A DNA stretch of 13,464 bases from CAYPGJ01 sp964638515 (GTDB lineage: Bacteria > Planctomycetota > Phycisphaerae > Phycisphaerales > UBA1924): positions 1 through 13,464 of the forward strand of contig CAZWZL010000053.1 in assembly GCA_964638515.1 (NCBI GenBank). Direction: 5' to 3'. A model generated the notes under the pieces. It did no database searches. It saw only the letters and a program-made list of their open reading frames with translations, and was not told the origin of the DNA. Below are positions 1 to 6,742 of this stretch, in pieces. Numbering within the stretch: the first letter of the stretch is position 1; each line of letters begins with the position of its first letter. A program made the translations under genes and the position numbers.

Positions 1-975
1 CGGAGCCGGATCGGTGTAATCGTCCGCAGGCACGTAAATCGCCTGCACCGACGTGATCGCGCCCTTCGCCGTCGACGTGATCCGCTCCTGCATCTCGCCC
101 ATCTCGGTGCTCAGCGTCGGCTGATAGCCCACCGCGCTCGGCATCCGACCCAGCAACGCCGACACCTCCGAACCAGCCTGCGTAAACCGGAACACGTTGT
201 CCACGAACATCAGCGTCTCTTTGCCCGACGCGTCGCGGAACTCCTCGGCCATCGTCAACGCGCTCAAGCCCACCCGCAGGCGCGCTCCCGGCGGCTCGTT
301 CATCTGGCCGAACACCATCGCCACCTTGTCCAGCACGTGCGCCGTCTTGCCCGAGGCGTCCGTGTACTGCGCCTCGCCCATCTCGCGCCACAGGTCATTG
401 CCCTCGCGCGTCCGCTCGCCCACGCCCGCGAACACCGAGTACCCGCCGAAGTTCCGCGCCACACGCGCGATCATCTCCTGGATCACGACGGTCTTGCCGA
501 CGCCGGCCCCGCCGAACAACCCGATCTTCCCGCCGCGCACGAACGGGCACAGCAGGTCCACCACCTTGATGCCCGTCGGCAGCACTTCCGTCTGCGGATT
601 CAGCGCGGCGAACTCCGGCGGAGCGCGGTGAATCGGACGCGTCGGCGCGCCCTGCAACGCCGGCTTCTTGTCGATCGGCTCCCCCAACAGATTGAACACC
701 CGCCCAAGCACCATCTCGCCCACCGGCACCTGCACCGGCCCGCCCACGTCGCGGCAACCCATCCCCCGCGTCAGCCCGTCCGTCGAGCCCAACGCCACCG
801 CACGCACCCGACCGCCGCCAAGGTGCTGCGCGACCTCGCCCGTCAGATTGATCTTGCCCGCCTTCGTATCCCCCTCCACCTTCACGGCGTTGTAAATCGC
901 CGGCAGCCCGTCCTCCGGAAACTGCGCATCGAACGTCGAACCAATCACCTGTGTCACAACGCCAGTGGCGGGCAT
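1..975 (-). CDS. atpD: F-type ATP synthase subunit beta (partial, C-terminal part off the window)
   Basis: Catalytic beta subunit of the F1 sector, which makes or hydrolyses ATP at the membrane-bound rotary ATP synthase. The frame is open to the window edge, giving the first 325 residues; the family is usually about 460-480 long, so the C-terminal helical domain is missing only because the window ends. The N-terminal beta-barrel spans about 1-80. The Walker A loop GGAGVGKT is at 155-162, the catalytic-Glu motif GERTREGNDL at 186-195 (Glu187), and the Walker B stretch LMFVDNVFRF at 255-264. The family signature SALLGRMPSAVGYQPTL (272-288) is intact. The start is ATG at 975-973 with GAGG at 986-983 about seven bases upstream. 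It is divergent from dprA, with 179 bases between the two starts, so atpG does not precede it as in the standard atp operon. Identification is secure; whether it belongs to a split F-ATPase or an alternative ATPase operon cannot be told from this part. Confidence 0.98.
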   Translation of the reverse strand, partial: MPATGVVTQVIGSTFDAQFPEDGLPAIYNAVKVEGDTKAGKINLTGEVAQHLGGGRVRAVALGSTDGLTRGMGCRDVGGPVQVPVGEMVLGRVFNLLGEPIDKKPALQGAPTRPIHRAPPEFAALNPQTEVLPTGIKVVDLLCPFVRGGKIGLFGGAGVGKTVVIQEMIARVARNFGGYSVFAGVGERTREGNDLWREMGEAQYTDASGKTAHVLDKVAMVFGQMNEPPGARLRVGLSALTMAEEFRDASGKETLMFVDNVFRFTQAGSEVSALLGRMPSAVGYQPTLSTEMGEMQERITSTAKGAITSVQAIYVPADDYTDPAP

Positions 976-1154
976 GCTCAATCCTCGCTTCAAAAAAAGA
1001 CCATCCCCGCCTCGCCCAACCCGGGCCGACAGGGGGCGAAAGGATAGCCGAACACCCGCCCCGCGAAAAGCGGATCACTCCTCCCGCCGCCAGCCTCCTC
1101 CCTCCCGCCGCCGCTCTGTCACGCCCCTCCCTCCAGATACGCTTCATCCCCGGA

Positions 1155-2318
1155 ATGCGTCCCCCTCCCACCCCCGAGCTCTTCGACCTCCTCCGCCTCA
1201 CACTCACCCAAGGCCTCGGCCCGGTCCTCATCCAACGCCTCCTCGACCACTTCGGCTCCGCCGGCGCCGTATGTCGCGCTTCCGGCGCACAGCTCCGGTC
1301 AGTGCGGGGCCTCGGCGAAAAGTCAGCCTCCGAAATCCCCCCGCGCATCGCCGCCGCCGTGCGCGACGCCGAACACGAACTCGCCCTCGCCGAGCGCCTC
1401 GCAGTGACGCTCGTCGCGCGCGCCGACCCCGCCTATCCGCCCCTCCTCAGACTCATCCCAAACCCCCCTCCGCTCCTCTACGTCCGAGGCCGGCTCGACC
1501 CCGAGCACGATCGTCACGCCCTCGCCGTCGTCGGCTCCCGCGCCTGCACCCCCTACGGCATCGAGCAAGCCGAGCGATTCTCCGCCTTCCTGGCCCAGTC
1601 CGGCCTCACCATCGTCTCCGGCGGCGCACGCGGCATCGACACCGCCGCACACCGCGCCGCGCTCCGCGTCAACGGCCGAACCATCGTCGTCATGGGCTGC
1701 GGCCTGTCCCATGGCTATCCCCCTGAAAACGCTGAATTGTTCGAACAAATCGTGGCATGCGGCGGCGCCGTCATCTCCGAACTGCCGCTCCGCACCGCCC
1801 CCGCCGCAGAGAACTTCCCCGCGCGAAACCGCATCATCTCCGGCCTGTCCCTCGGCTCGCTCATCATCGAGGCCGCGCGCGGCTCGGGAGCCCTCATCAC
1901 CGCGCGGCTCGCCGCCGAAGATCACGCCCGCGAGGTCATGGCCATCCCCGGACGCATCGACTCCCCGGCGAGCGAGGGCTCCCACGACCTCATCCGCGCC
2001 GGCGGCGCGGCGCTGGTCACAACCCCCGCCGACGTCCTCGACCTTCTCGAACCCCTGGCCCGAAAGGCCTTCGACGGCGTCATCGACGCCTGGGTGGGCG
2101 CCGAATCCAAGCCAGCGCCGCAACCACTTGTGATTTCAAGCCTTACGGATCTTCAGCTGGTCATCTGGGAGGCGCTCGCCGCGCCCAGCACTTTCGATGA
2201 CCTCACCCGCGCCACCGGGATCGACGCCGGCCAACTCCGGGCCGAGACCACGATTCTGGAAATGCGTCGGGTCGTGGTGCGGCGTGGAGACCGCTTGGCG
2301 CGTCGTGAGCAGGCCTGA
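1155..2318 (+). CDS. dprA: DNA processing protein DprA (Smf family)
   Basis: DprA binds incoming single-stranded DNA and loads RecA during natural transformation; the gene is also widespread in bacteria not known to be competent. The product has 387 residues. A helix-hairpin-helix-like N-terminal region occupies about 5-65, the Rossmann-like DNA_processg_A domain about 85-295, and a winged-helix DprA_WH-type tail about 325-385. Visible motifs are VVGSRACTPYG (125-135), SGGARGIDTAAH (155-166), ENFPARNRIISGLS (219-232), GSGALITA (243-250) and a REVMAIPG strand (259-266). ATG 1155 was chosen because homology begins within a few residues of it. The frame stays open back to 951, but that part is low-complexity and overlaps the atpD start. 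No clear Shine-Dalgarno lies before 1155, so the start carries some doubt. No competence gene is adjacent, so a role in transformation here is only inferred. Confidence 0.95.
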   Translation: MRPPPTPELFDLLRLTLTQGLGPVLIQRLLDHFGSAGAVCRASGAQLRSVRGLGEKSASEIPPRIAAAVRDAEHELALAERLAVTLVARADPAYPPLLRLIPNPPPLLYVRGRLDPEHDRHALAVVGSRACTPYGIEQAERFSAFLAQSGLTIVSGGARGIDTAAHRAALRVNGRTIVVMGCGLSHGYPPENAELFEQIVACGGAVISELPLRTAPAAENFPARNRIISGLSLGSLIIEAARGSGALITARLAAEDHAREVMAIPGRIDSPASEGSHDLIRAGGAALVTTPADVLDLLEPLARKAFDGVIDAWVGAESKPAPQPLVISSLTDLQLVIWEALAAPSTFDDLTRATGIDAGQLRAETTILEMRRVVVRRGDRLARREQA

Positions 2319-2321
2319 CCG

Positions 2322-2379
2322 ACCTACCCGATTGTTTTCCGAAAATCCGTATTGATTTCTGGAGGATGGTCGGGTAGGT
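2322..2379. repeat. 10-bp perfect inverted repeat just after dprA
   Basis: ACCTACCCGA at 2322-2331 is exactly complementary to TCGGGTAGGT at 2370-2379, across 38 bases that are noticeably more A/T-rich than their surroundings. It begins four bases after the dprA stop. There is no following T-run, so it is not a textbook intrinsic terminator. It could be a stem-loop stabilising the dprA transcript end, or two half-sites for a regulator. Confidence 0.55.
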
Positions 2380-2397
2380 TACCGAACAGAGATAGGA

Positions 2398-2421
2398 CGG
2401 ATGGGCCAGTCAGCCCGTCCG
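2398..2421 (+). repeat. 9-bp stem-loop in the dprA-lexA gap
   Basis: CGGATGGGC (2398-2406) pairs with GCCCGTCCG (2413-2421), with one G-U pair and a six-base loop CAGTCA. It is GC-rich but lacks a T-run. It may contribute to termination after dprA together with the inverted repeat before it. No other function can be assigned. Confidence 0.4.
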
Positions 2422-2475
2422 CAACGGTTCGGCCCGGAGAGGCAATGAACAGGTGTATGGCGGAGGCCGCAGTGT

Positions 2476-2494
2476 CTGTCGTCCGGGGCGACAG
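2476..2494. promoter_or_regulatory. dyad CTGTCG-N7-CGACAG, possible operator
   Basis: CTGTCG at 2476-2481 and CGACAG at 2489-2494 form a perfect 6-bp dyad around seven bases. It lies 20 bases before a possible start codon at 2515 and about 420 bases before lexA. The outer CTGT...ACAG halves resemble those of the E. coli LexA box, but the spacing is wrong for that box (11 rather than 8). A LexA-type operator is a guess; it may simply be a small hairpin. Confidence 0.25.
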
Positions 2495-2514
2495 CGGGAA
2501 GGTTGGAGGCCGAG

Positions 2515-3117
2515 ATGGCGAACATGGCGCCGGCTCCGTTGGTGAGGTTGGGACCGGGTGGGTCATACGTGGCGGACTTCGTGGCCTCGGCGGGGCGTGT
2601 GGTCGCGTCGGAAGGGGCGGGCTCGCCGTTCGGGGAGGACGCGGAGGGCGGCGGCGTGCCGCACGGCGGTGCGACTGCGCGACGCGCATCTACGCAGGCC
2701 GAGCCGGTGGGCGTGGATGGTGGTGGGGGGGAGAGCGTGTCGTTTTCGTCATGGGCGGTGCGTGCCGGCGGGTTGTGGGCGGCGGCTCGCCTGTTGGATG
2801 GACAGCGGGGGTTGATGGGACGGATTCGCGAGGCCGCGAGGGAATCGCGCTTCGCAGAGGAAAACTCCGGGCGGGTGATCGTGGTCGCGGACAACATTTG
2901 GGAGGCCTTGCAGCATGAACCTGACACCAAAGCAGCTCAAGATTCTGCAGCTCATCCGGGATTGGCGCGTGCGGACCGGCTACTCGCCCACGATGCAGGA
3001 GCTCGCCGACGAGCTCGGCGTGAGCAAGGTCACGGTGTTCGAGCACGTCGAGGCGCTTATCAAGAAGGGCGCGCTGGTGCGCGAGCCGAACAAGGCGCGC
3101 TCTTTGTCGATCGCTGA
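2515..3117 (+). CDS. hypothetical protein, overlaps lexA start in another frame (doubtful)
   Basis: I do not recognise a family. The frame encodes 200 residues from ATG 2515, with GGAGG at 2505-2509 five bases upstream, an ideal ribosome binding site. Counting by eye over the 133 codons before lexA, about 80% of third positions are G/C, first positions are somewhat lower and second positions lowest, which is the order expected of real genes in GC-rich genomes. The product is rich in Gly, Ala, Val, Arg and Glu, with a hydrophobic stretch GRVIVVADNIWEAL near residue 120-135 and no signal peptide or membrane helix. The last 203 bases overlap lexA one frame away, and there the codon pattern follows lexA. 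The 3' part is therefore either a genuine overlap, a frame-damaged end, or evidence that the whole frame is chance in GC-rich DNA. Confidence 0.35.
   Translation: MANMAPAPLVRLGPGGSYVADFVASAGRVVASEGAGSPFGEDAEGGGVPHGGATARRASTQAEPVGVDGGGGESVSFSSWAVRAGGLWAAARLLDGQRGLMGRIREAARESRFAEENSGRVIVVADNIWEALQHEPDTKAAQDSAAHPGLARADRLLAHDAGARRRARREQGHGVRARRGAYQEGRAGARAEQGALFVDR
2901..2905 (+). promoter_or_regulatory. ribosome binding site of lexA
   Basis: GGAGG ends nine bases before ATG 2915. It fixes the lexA start and shows that lexA translation can initiate independently of the frame that runs across it from upstream. Confidence 0.7.
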
Positions 3118-3529
3118 CGGCATCGCGGTTCCCGACGAGGATCGGCCGCTGCGTTTCCCGCTGGTCGGCAAGATCGCCGCGGGCTACCCCATCGAGAAGC
3201 TCGAGGACCGCGACGAACTGGACCTGACGAATCTCTTCGGCCCGCGGGTGGGCCAGTCGGGCGCCACGTTTGCGCTGCGTGTGGATGGGGACTCGATGAA
3301 GGACGAAGGGATTCTCGATGGCGACTACGTCATCATCGAGCGTCGCGACGTCGCGCGCAACGGCGAGCGCGTGGTCGCCATGCTCCCGGACGGCCAGACC
3401 ACGCTCAAGACGTTCTTCCGCGAGGCGGACCACATCCGTCTCCAGCCTGCCAACAGCGCCTTCGAGCCCATCCGCGTCAAGGACTGCAAGGTGCAGGGCG
3501 TGGTGATGGGCGTGCTGCGCCGGTACTGA
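2915..3529 (+). CDS. lexA: LexA repressor, SOS regulator and self-cleaving protease
   Basis: LexA represses DNA-damage genes and is inactivated by RecA-stimulated self-cleavage. The 204-residue length is normal for the family. The N-terminal winged helix covers about 1-65 (TGYSPTMQELADELGVSKVT at 21-40 forms the helix-turn-helix). The peptidase S24 domain follows: the scissile Ala89-Gly90 lies in GKIAAGYPIE, the nucleophile Ser127 in VDGDSMKDEG, and the general-base Lys165 in TTLKTFFRE. All catalytic elements are intact, so it should be cleavable. The start is ATG 2915 with GGAGG nine bases upstream. The recognition helix differs from that of E. coli LexA, so a different operator is expected. 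Autoregulation is usual in the family, but I cannot identify its box with certainty; the dyad at 2476-2494 is one candidate. The gene is convergent with the leftward lipoprotein gene across a shared hairpin. Confidence 0.96.
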   Translation: MNLTPKQLKILQLIRDWRVRTGYSPTMQELADELGVSKVTVFEHVEALIKKGALVREPNKARSLSIADGIAVPDEDRPLRFPLVGKIAAGYPIEKLEDRDELDLTNLFGPRVGQSGATFALRVDGDSMKDEGILDGDYVIIERRDVARNGERVVAMLPDGQTTLKTFFREADHIRLQPANSAFEPIRVKDCKVQGVVMGVLRRY

Positions 3530-3554
3530 TTCGGAAATTCAGGATCAGCTGACG

Positions 3555-3615
3555 AGCGCTCGCCGGCGCCGCGACCCCACGCGCGGGGGCGGCGCGGCGG
3601 GCGCTGGTCGCTTTT
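3555..3615 (+). terminator. probable terminator after lexA
   Basis: An 18-base arm (3555-3572) pairs with a 17-base arm (3589-3605), with one G-U pair and one bulge, around a loop of 16 bases. TTTT follows at 3612-3615 after a six-base gap. It lies 25 bases past the lexA stop and 9 bases before the end of the convergent gene, so the same hairpin may serve both. Confidence 0.55.
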
Positions 3616-3624
3616 GGCCCCTCA

Positions 3625-4563
3625 CTACGTCTCGAACTTCCTCGCGTACCCGCTCTGTTCGAGCAGCTCGCGCGGGTTCTCGCAGCGGATGATGTCCGCC
3701 AACGCCTGCTCCTTATCCGTCGCGTTCTCGTAGTAGGCCTCGGCGATCAGGCAGCCCATCGCGTAGCCCACGTCCGGCGGGCGACCGTTGAGCTTGTCCG
3801 CATCGCGAACGTACAGCCACGGGGCGTAGTCGTTGTCGTCCAGGCGCTCACGGAACTCCTCCCAGAGTTGGCGTTCGTGCTCCCGCGCGTAGGCGAGGGC
3901 TTCCTCGTTGATACTGCCGCCGGAGGCGAGCAGACCGACAAAGTCCGCGGCGCCCTCGATGAGGCACTGCTCCAGAAGTCGGCGTTCGCCGCGGTAATGC
4001 TGCTGGTAGTGCACGGCCTCGTGGGCGACAAGGGCCGCGATCTTGTCTGGGCGGTTGACGTCCATCTCCATGCCGATGATGAGCCCGCTGGGCGTGGAGG
4101 TGCCGCCGGAGTTCATCGCGCCGATGACGAAGTACACGTCGGGGAACACGGCGTCGGGATACAGCCGCTCGAACTCACGCAACGCGGCGCGGATGGCGGG
4201 CTCCTGCTCGCTGATGCGTATGGAGTTCTCGCGCATCGCGAGGTAGTCCGCGCATCGAGCCCGGACGACCTTGGCGAGATTCTCAGCGGAGCGGATGCGA
4301 TTGGGCGTGAAGCCCGCGACGCCCGGCGTGCCGGGGTCGAGGTAATGCTTCTGGAGGACCTGCTCGAAGATCGTCCCCGGCTCTTCCGAGGCCTCGTCGA
4401 ACGCGAACCAGAAGCGGGGGATGTCTTCGGTGACGAAGCGGGCCTCGTCGGGGCTGGGCACGGGAGGCCGCGCCTCAAAGGGCGCCGCGCACGCGGGGAG
4501 GGCGAGCGCGAGCAGGGCGAGAGCGGGGGCGAGGCAACGCGGAGCAACGGGAAGTCTGATCAT
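3625..4563 (-). CDS. predicted Zn-dependent protease of the DUF2268 type, lipoprotein
   Basis: Probable cell-envelope metalloprotease of 312 residues. The N terminus is a signal peptide (hydrophobic core about 11-23) ending in LPAC, which places a lipid-attachment cysteine at 25; the Pro at -2 makes the lipobox imperfect. The zinc-protease motif HEAVH is at 181-185, followed by Glu203 in IEGAAD as the likely third zinc ligand (gluzincin arrangement). The C-terminal pattern GYAMGCLIAEAYY (266-278) then LLEQSGY (300-306) fits the DUF2268 family, which is also annotated as GldB-related. Its substrate is unknown. The ATG at 4563 overlaps the stop of the upstream membrane-protein gene by four bases (ATGA), so the two are almost certainly translated together. 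Family assignment is by memory of the motif layout; the metalloprotease call is firmer than the family name. Confidence 0.8.
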   Translation of the reverse strand: MIRLPVAPRCLAPALALLALALPACAAPFEARPPVPSPDEARFVTEDIPRFWFAFDEASEEPGTIFEQVLQKHYLDPGTPGVAGFTPNRIRSAENLAKVVRARCADYLAMRENSIRISEQEPAIRAALREFERLYPDAVFPDVYFVIGAMNSGGTSTPSGLIIGMEMDVNRPDKIAALVAHEAVHYQQHYRGERRLLEQCLIEGAADFVGLLASGGSINEEALAYAREHERQLWEEFRERLDDNDYAPWLYVRDADKLNGRPPDVGYAMGCLIAEAYYENATDKEQALADIIRCENPRELLEQSGYARKFET

Positions 4564-5645
4564 GGCTCCATGGTATTGGGAGTGGCGGGCGAGGCATTCA
4601 CGCTGCTCCCCAAGGCGACGTCCGCGCCGACGAGATGATCCGCCCGGAGCGGATTGATCCAGGCGCGCCAGAGAGCGAGGAAGCCGGGGTCGTCAAAGCC
4701 GAAGAAGACGATGTGGGTGCTCGGCGTCCCCTTCGGATCCCCGTCGGTCGACAGAATCGCGAGGATGCCCTGCGCGAAGCAGCGGCGCGGTCGAACAACG
4801 AGCGTGGTGTTCTCGGGTGTGTACACGTTCGTGCGGCCGCCATCGCGGATCTGGATGAACGACGGACCGACGAGGATCTCGCGCCACCAGCCGCGGGCAC
4901 GGATGCGGCCAAGCAGGTAGATTGCCAGCGAAAGGATGGCGATACCGAGCGCGGCCCCCGCTTTGACGCTTATGCGTAGTGGCGACTCGGAGGCGGTATG
5001 CATCGAGAACGCGATCAGGGTGATCACGCCAAAGAAACTCGCGATGATGACCGCGTTCTTCGCGAACGACGAAAGGAATCGGTGCGGCTCGCGTGCGGAC
5101 AGCCGAGAAGGGAGCGCGTCGATCTCCACCGGCTCTTGAAACATCGGCTCGACACGCAGCGGCAGGCCGCTGTGTCGCTTCGCCCGTGCGATCACGATGG
5201 CGCGTGGCGGAGTCAGCCCTCGCAATTGCAGCGAGGGCCGCAACCATTCCATGTGCAACGTCGCCGCGTCGGGCGTGATCGCGCGTTTGGGCCCCTCATA
5301 CGAGATCGGTCTCCAATCGCGTCGGAGCGCCGCTTCGTAGCGTCGATCGCGCGCCGTCGAATCCGCTTCGCTTTCCCTCAGTTTCCACAACCGTCGTCGG
5401 AGCCACACAACGAGGGAGAACGCCAATGGAGGGAGAGAGAACGGCAGGAACGGGGCCGCCCACGCAAGCCCGAATTCCGGGTGCACGATCAGCAATCCGA
5501 ACACGGCGACAAAGAACGCAGCCACTAAGCACCCCAGAACGATAAACCCCGCACTCGGCGGCCCCGCCGGCGGCCGGATGTCCAGCGCGAGCACGAGCGG
5601 CGCGTCCGGGTTCGTCGGCCGGGCTGTCGCGCCGGGTTCACTCAC
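4560..5645 (-). CDS. hypothetical membrane protein with four predicted helices
   Basis: No family recognised. The product has 361 residues with two hydrophobic pairs: about 33-54 and 62-82, then about 196-213 and 226-247. Between the pairs lies a soluble stretch of about 110 residues that starts with a basic segment (RRRLWKLR). After the last helix lies another of about 110 residues with alternating strand-like segments ending in a helix-like FLALWRAWI (322-330). That last layout could be a small PH-like or YcxB-like domain, which is only a guess. The first possible start in frame is GTG 5645, with no visible Shine-Dalgarno; no ATG occurs until residue 132, inside the protein. It overlaps the downstream lipoprotein protease gene by four bases, which suggests the two products act together in the envelope. 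Two hairpins separate it from the regulator gene upstream. Confidence 0.7.
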   Translation of the reverse strand: MSEPGATARPTNPDAPLVLALDIRPPAGPPSAGFIVLGCLVAAFFVAVFGLLIVHPEFGLAWAAPFLPFSLPPLAFSLVVWLRRRLWKLRESEADSTARDRRYEAALRRDWRPISYEGPKRAITPDAATLHMEWLRPSLQLRGLTPPRAIVIARAKRHSGLPLRVEPMFQEPVEIDALPSRLSAREPHRFLSSFAKNAVIIASFFGVITLIAFSMHTASESPLRISVKAGAALGIAILSLAIYLLGRIRARGWWREILVGPSFIQIRDGGRTNVYTPENTTLVVRPRRCFAQGILAILSTDGDPKGTPSTHIVFFGFDDPGFLALWRAWINPLRADHLVGADVALGSSVNASPATPNTMEP

Positions 5646-5686
5646 GCGGGAGTGGAGCGTACCGCGGCGTCAGAGAGGGTCAATGA

Positions 5687-5714
5687 ACAAGGCGACCCCG
5701 AAGGGACGCCTTGT
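5687..5714 (-). terminator. 12-bp hairpin between regulator and membrane-protein genes
   Basis: ACAAGGCGACCC (5687-5698) pairs with GGGACGCCTTGT (5703-5714) with a single A-A mismatch and a four-base CGAA loop. It lies about 30 bases beyond the leftward regulator's stop. There is no strong T-run on either side, so it could be a weak terminator, an attenuator or an RNA-stability element. Confidence 0.45.
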
Positions 5715-5720
5715 CCCCTT

Positions 5721-5744
5721 CGCGCGCGGGAAGAGTCGCGCGCG
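5721..5744. repeat. CG-repeat stem abutting the regulator's stop codon
   Basis: CGCGCGCG at 5721-5728 and again at 5737-5744 are self-complementary and can form an 8-bp stem with an eight-base loop. The right arm touches the stop codon of the leftward regulator gene. With the hairpin at 5687-5714 it makes a tandem structure at the end of that transcript. Confidence 0.45.
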
Positions 5745-6488
5745 TCAGGAAGCTCGTCGTGAGGATGGCCCCGCCGAGGCGAGCGGCGGCATTCGCCGGG
5801 CCGCGCGCGCCGGACCGTTGGAAGAGGGGCCCGAGGCCGAGGGCTGGTGATCCATCGGCGTGCTCTCTCGGAACGGCTCGAGCGGGATGATGCCCAGGCG
5901 CAGCGCGAGCAGCGCGAGGTCGACGCGATTCGTGGCGTTGAGTTTTCGCCCGATGGCCATGCGCCGCCACTCGATGGTCTTGACGGATCGGGAGAGGCGT
6001 TGCGCGATCTGTGCGGTGGTCAGCCCGTCGGCGATGAGTCGCAGCACGGCGATGTCGGTCTCGTTGAGCCCGGCGTAGCGCGAGCGGCGGCGCGGGTTGG
6101 GGCCGGCGGTGGGCGCATCGAGGAGTTCGGGCGGGAGCGCGGCGATCGGCGTCCAGAGCACGATGCAGAGGTTGGGGGAGGCGCCTTGCGTCGCGGGCGG
6201 GAAGGGGCGGTACGAGACGCGGTATCGCACGCCGGCGTGGGTCTCTTCGCCGTACGCGGGCGTGTGATCGAGCAAGGCGCGCCGGAGGGGCTCGGAGCGC
6301 GGCAGCGCGGTGGCGCCCGGCGCGGCGTCCGGCAACGTCAGTTGCTCCGTCATGTCCGAAGGAACATCCAGCAGCGACGCCGCGCGTCGGGAGATGGAAT
6401 GCACGCGCAGCGAATAATCGACGAGAGCGACGGCGGCATGCGCGTCGTCGGTGAGGGTTCGCCAGAGGGCAGAGTCGAGGATGTGCAT
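5745..6488 (-). CDS. transcription regulator, PAS-like sensor plus LuxR-type HTH
   Basis: Probable DNA-binding transcription factor of 247 residues. The N-terminal 115 or so residues look PAS-like (VALVDYSLRVHSISRRAASLL at about 20-40, then a strand-rich stretch about 86-114), with no phospho-acceptor receiver domain. A GerE/LuxR helix-turn-helix follows at about 137-202: LNETDIAVLRLIADGLTTAQIAQRLS, then SVKTIEWRRMAIGRKL. The recognition-helix region has EWRR where the commonest family pattern is VxxHR. The last 40 residues are Pro/Ser/Ala-rich and probably disordered. ATG 6488 is preferred over an in-frame GTG at 6566, because the extra 26 residues are Arg/Pro-rich and unlike a domain; no good Shine-Dalgarno precedes either. 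No cognate sensor kinase or signal synthase is nearby, so signal and targets are unknown. Confidence 0.82.
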   Translation of the reverse strand: MHILDSALWRTLTDDAHAAVALVDYSLRVHSISRRAASLLDVPSDMTEQLTLPDAAPGATALPRSEPLRRALLDHTPAYGEETHAGVRYRVSYRPFPPATQGASPNLCIVLWTPIAALPPELLDAPTAGPNPRRRSRYAGLNETDIAVLRLIADGLTTAQIAQRLSRSVKTIEWRRMAIGRKLNATNRVDLALLALRLGIIPLEPFRESTPMDHQPSASGPSSNGPARAARRMPPLASAGPSSRRAS

Positions 6489-6717
6489 GGACGGCGCTCG
6501 CGGAGCTGGGGATCGACATTGAAGCCAGCGTCCGAAGCGACGGCAGGGGCGCCCGAACGATCCCACGAGACCGCGGCGTGGTCGACGATCGCGCCGCGAC
6601 GGCCAGAACAGAGCCGCCCTTCTCTACGACGGGAGTGTCCCCGCGGTTGCGGGATTTGTCGGGGTAATCGCACGCGCCGCCGACGCCCGGGAAAACCCTT
6701 GGGCCAGAGGGGTGAGT

Positions 6718-6737
6718 GGGCGGAGCCAGCTCCGCCC
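6718..6737 (-). terminator. hairpin after glyS
   Basis: GGGCGGAGC (6718-6726) and GCTCCGCCC (6729-6737) are perfect complements separated by two bases (8 pairs if a four-base loop is allowed). It lies six bases beyond the glyS stop. There is no T-run downstream in the glyS direction, so termination efficiency is uncertain. The rest of the 6489-6742 gap shows nothing I can name. Confidence 0.45.
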
Positions 6738-6742
6738 GCGAA

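Noticed and set aside
951..1154. Longer start for dprA
   Set aside because: The extra 68 residues are low-complexity, overlap the first 25 bases of atpD on the other strand and show no similarity to the DprA N terminus.
395..1348. 317-residue minus-strand frame across the atpD-dprA junction
   Set aside because: It overlaps atpD in another frame on the same strand and dprA antisense, with no domain content.
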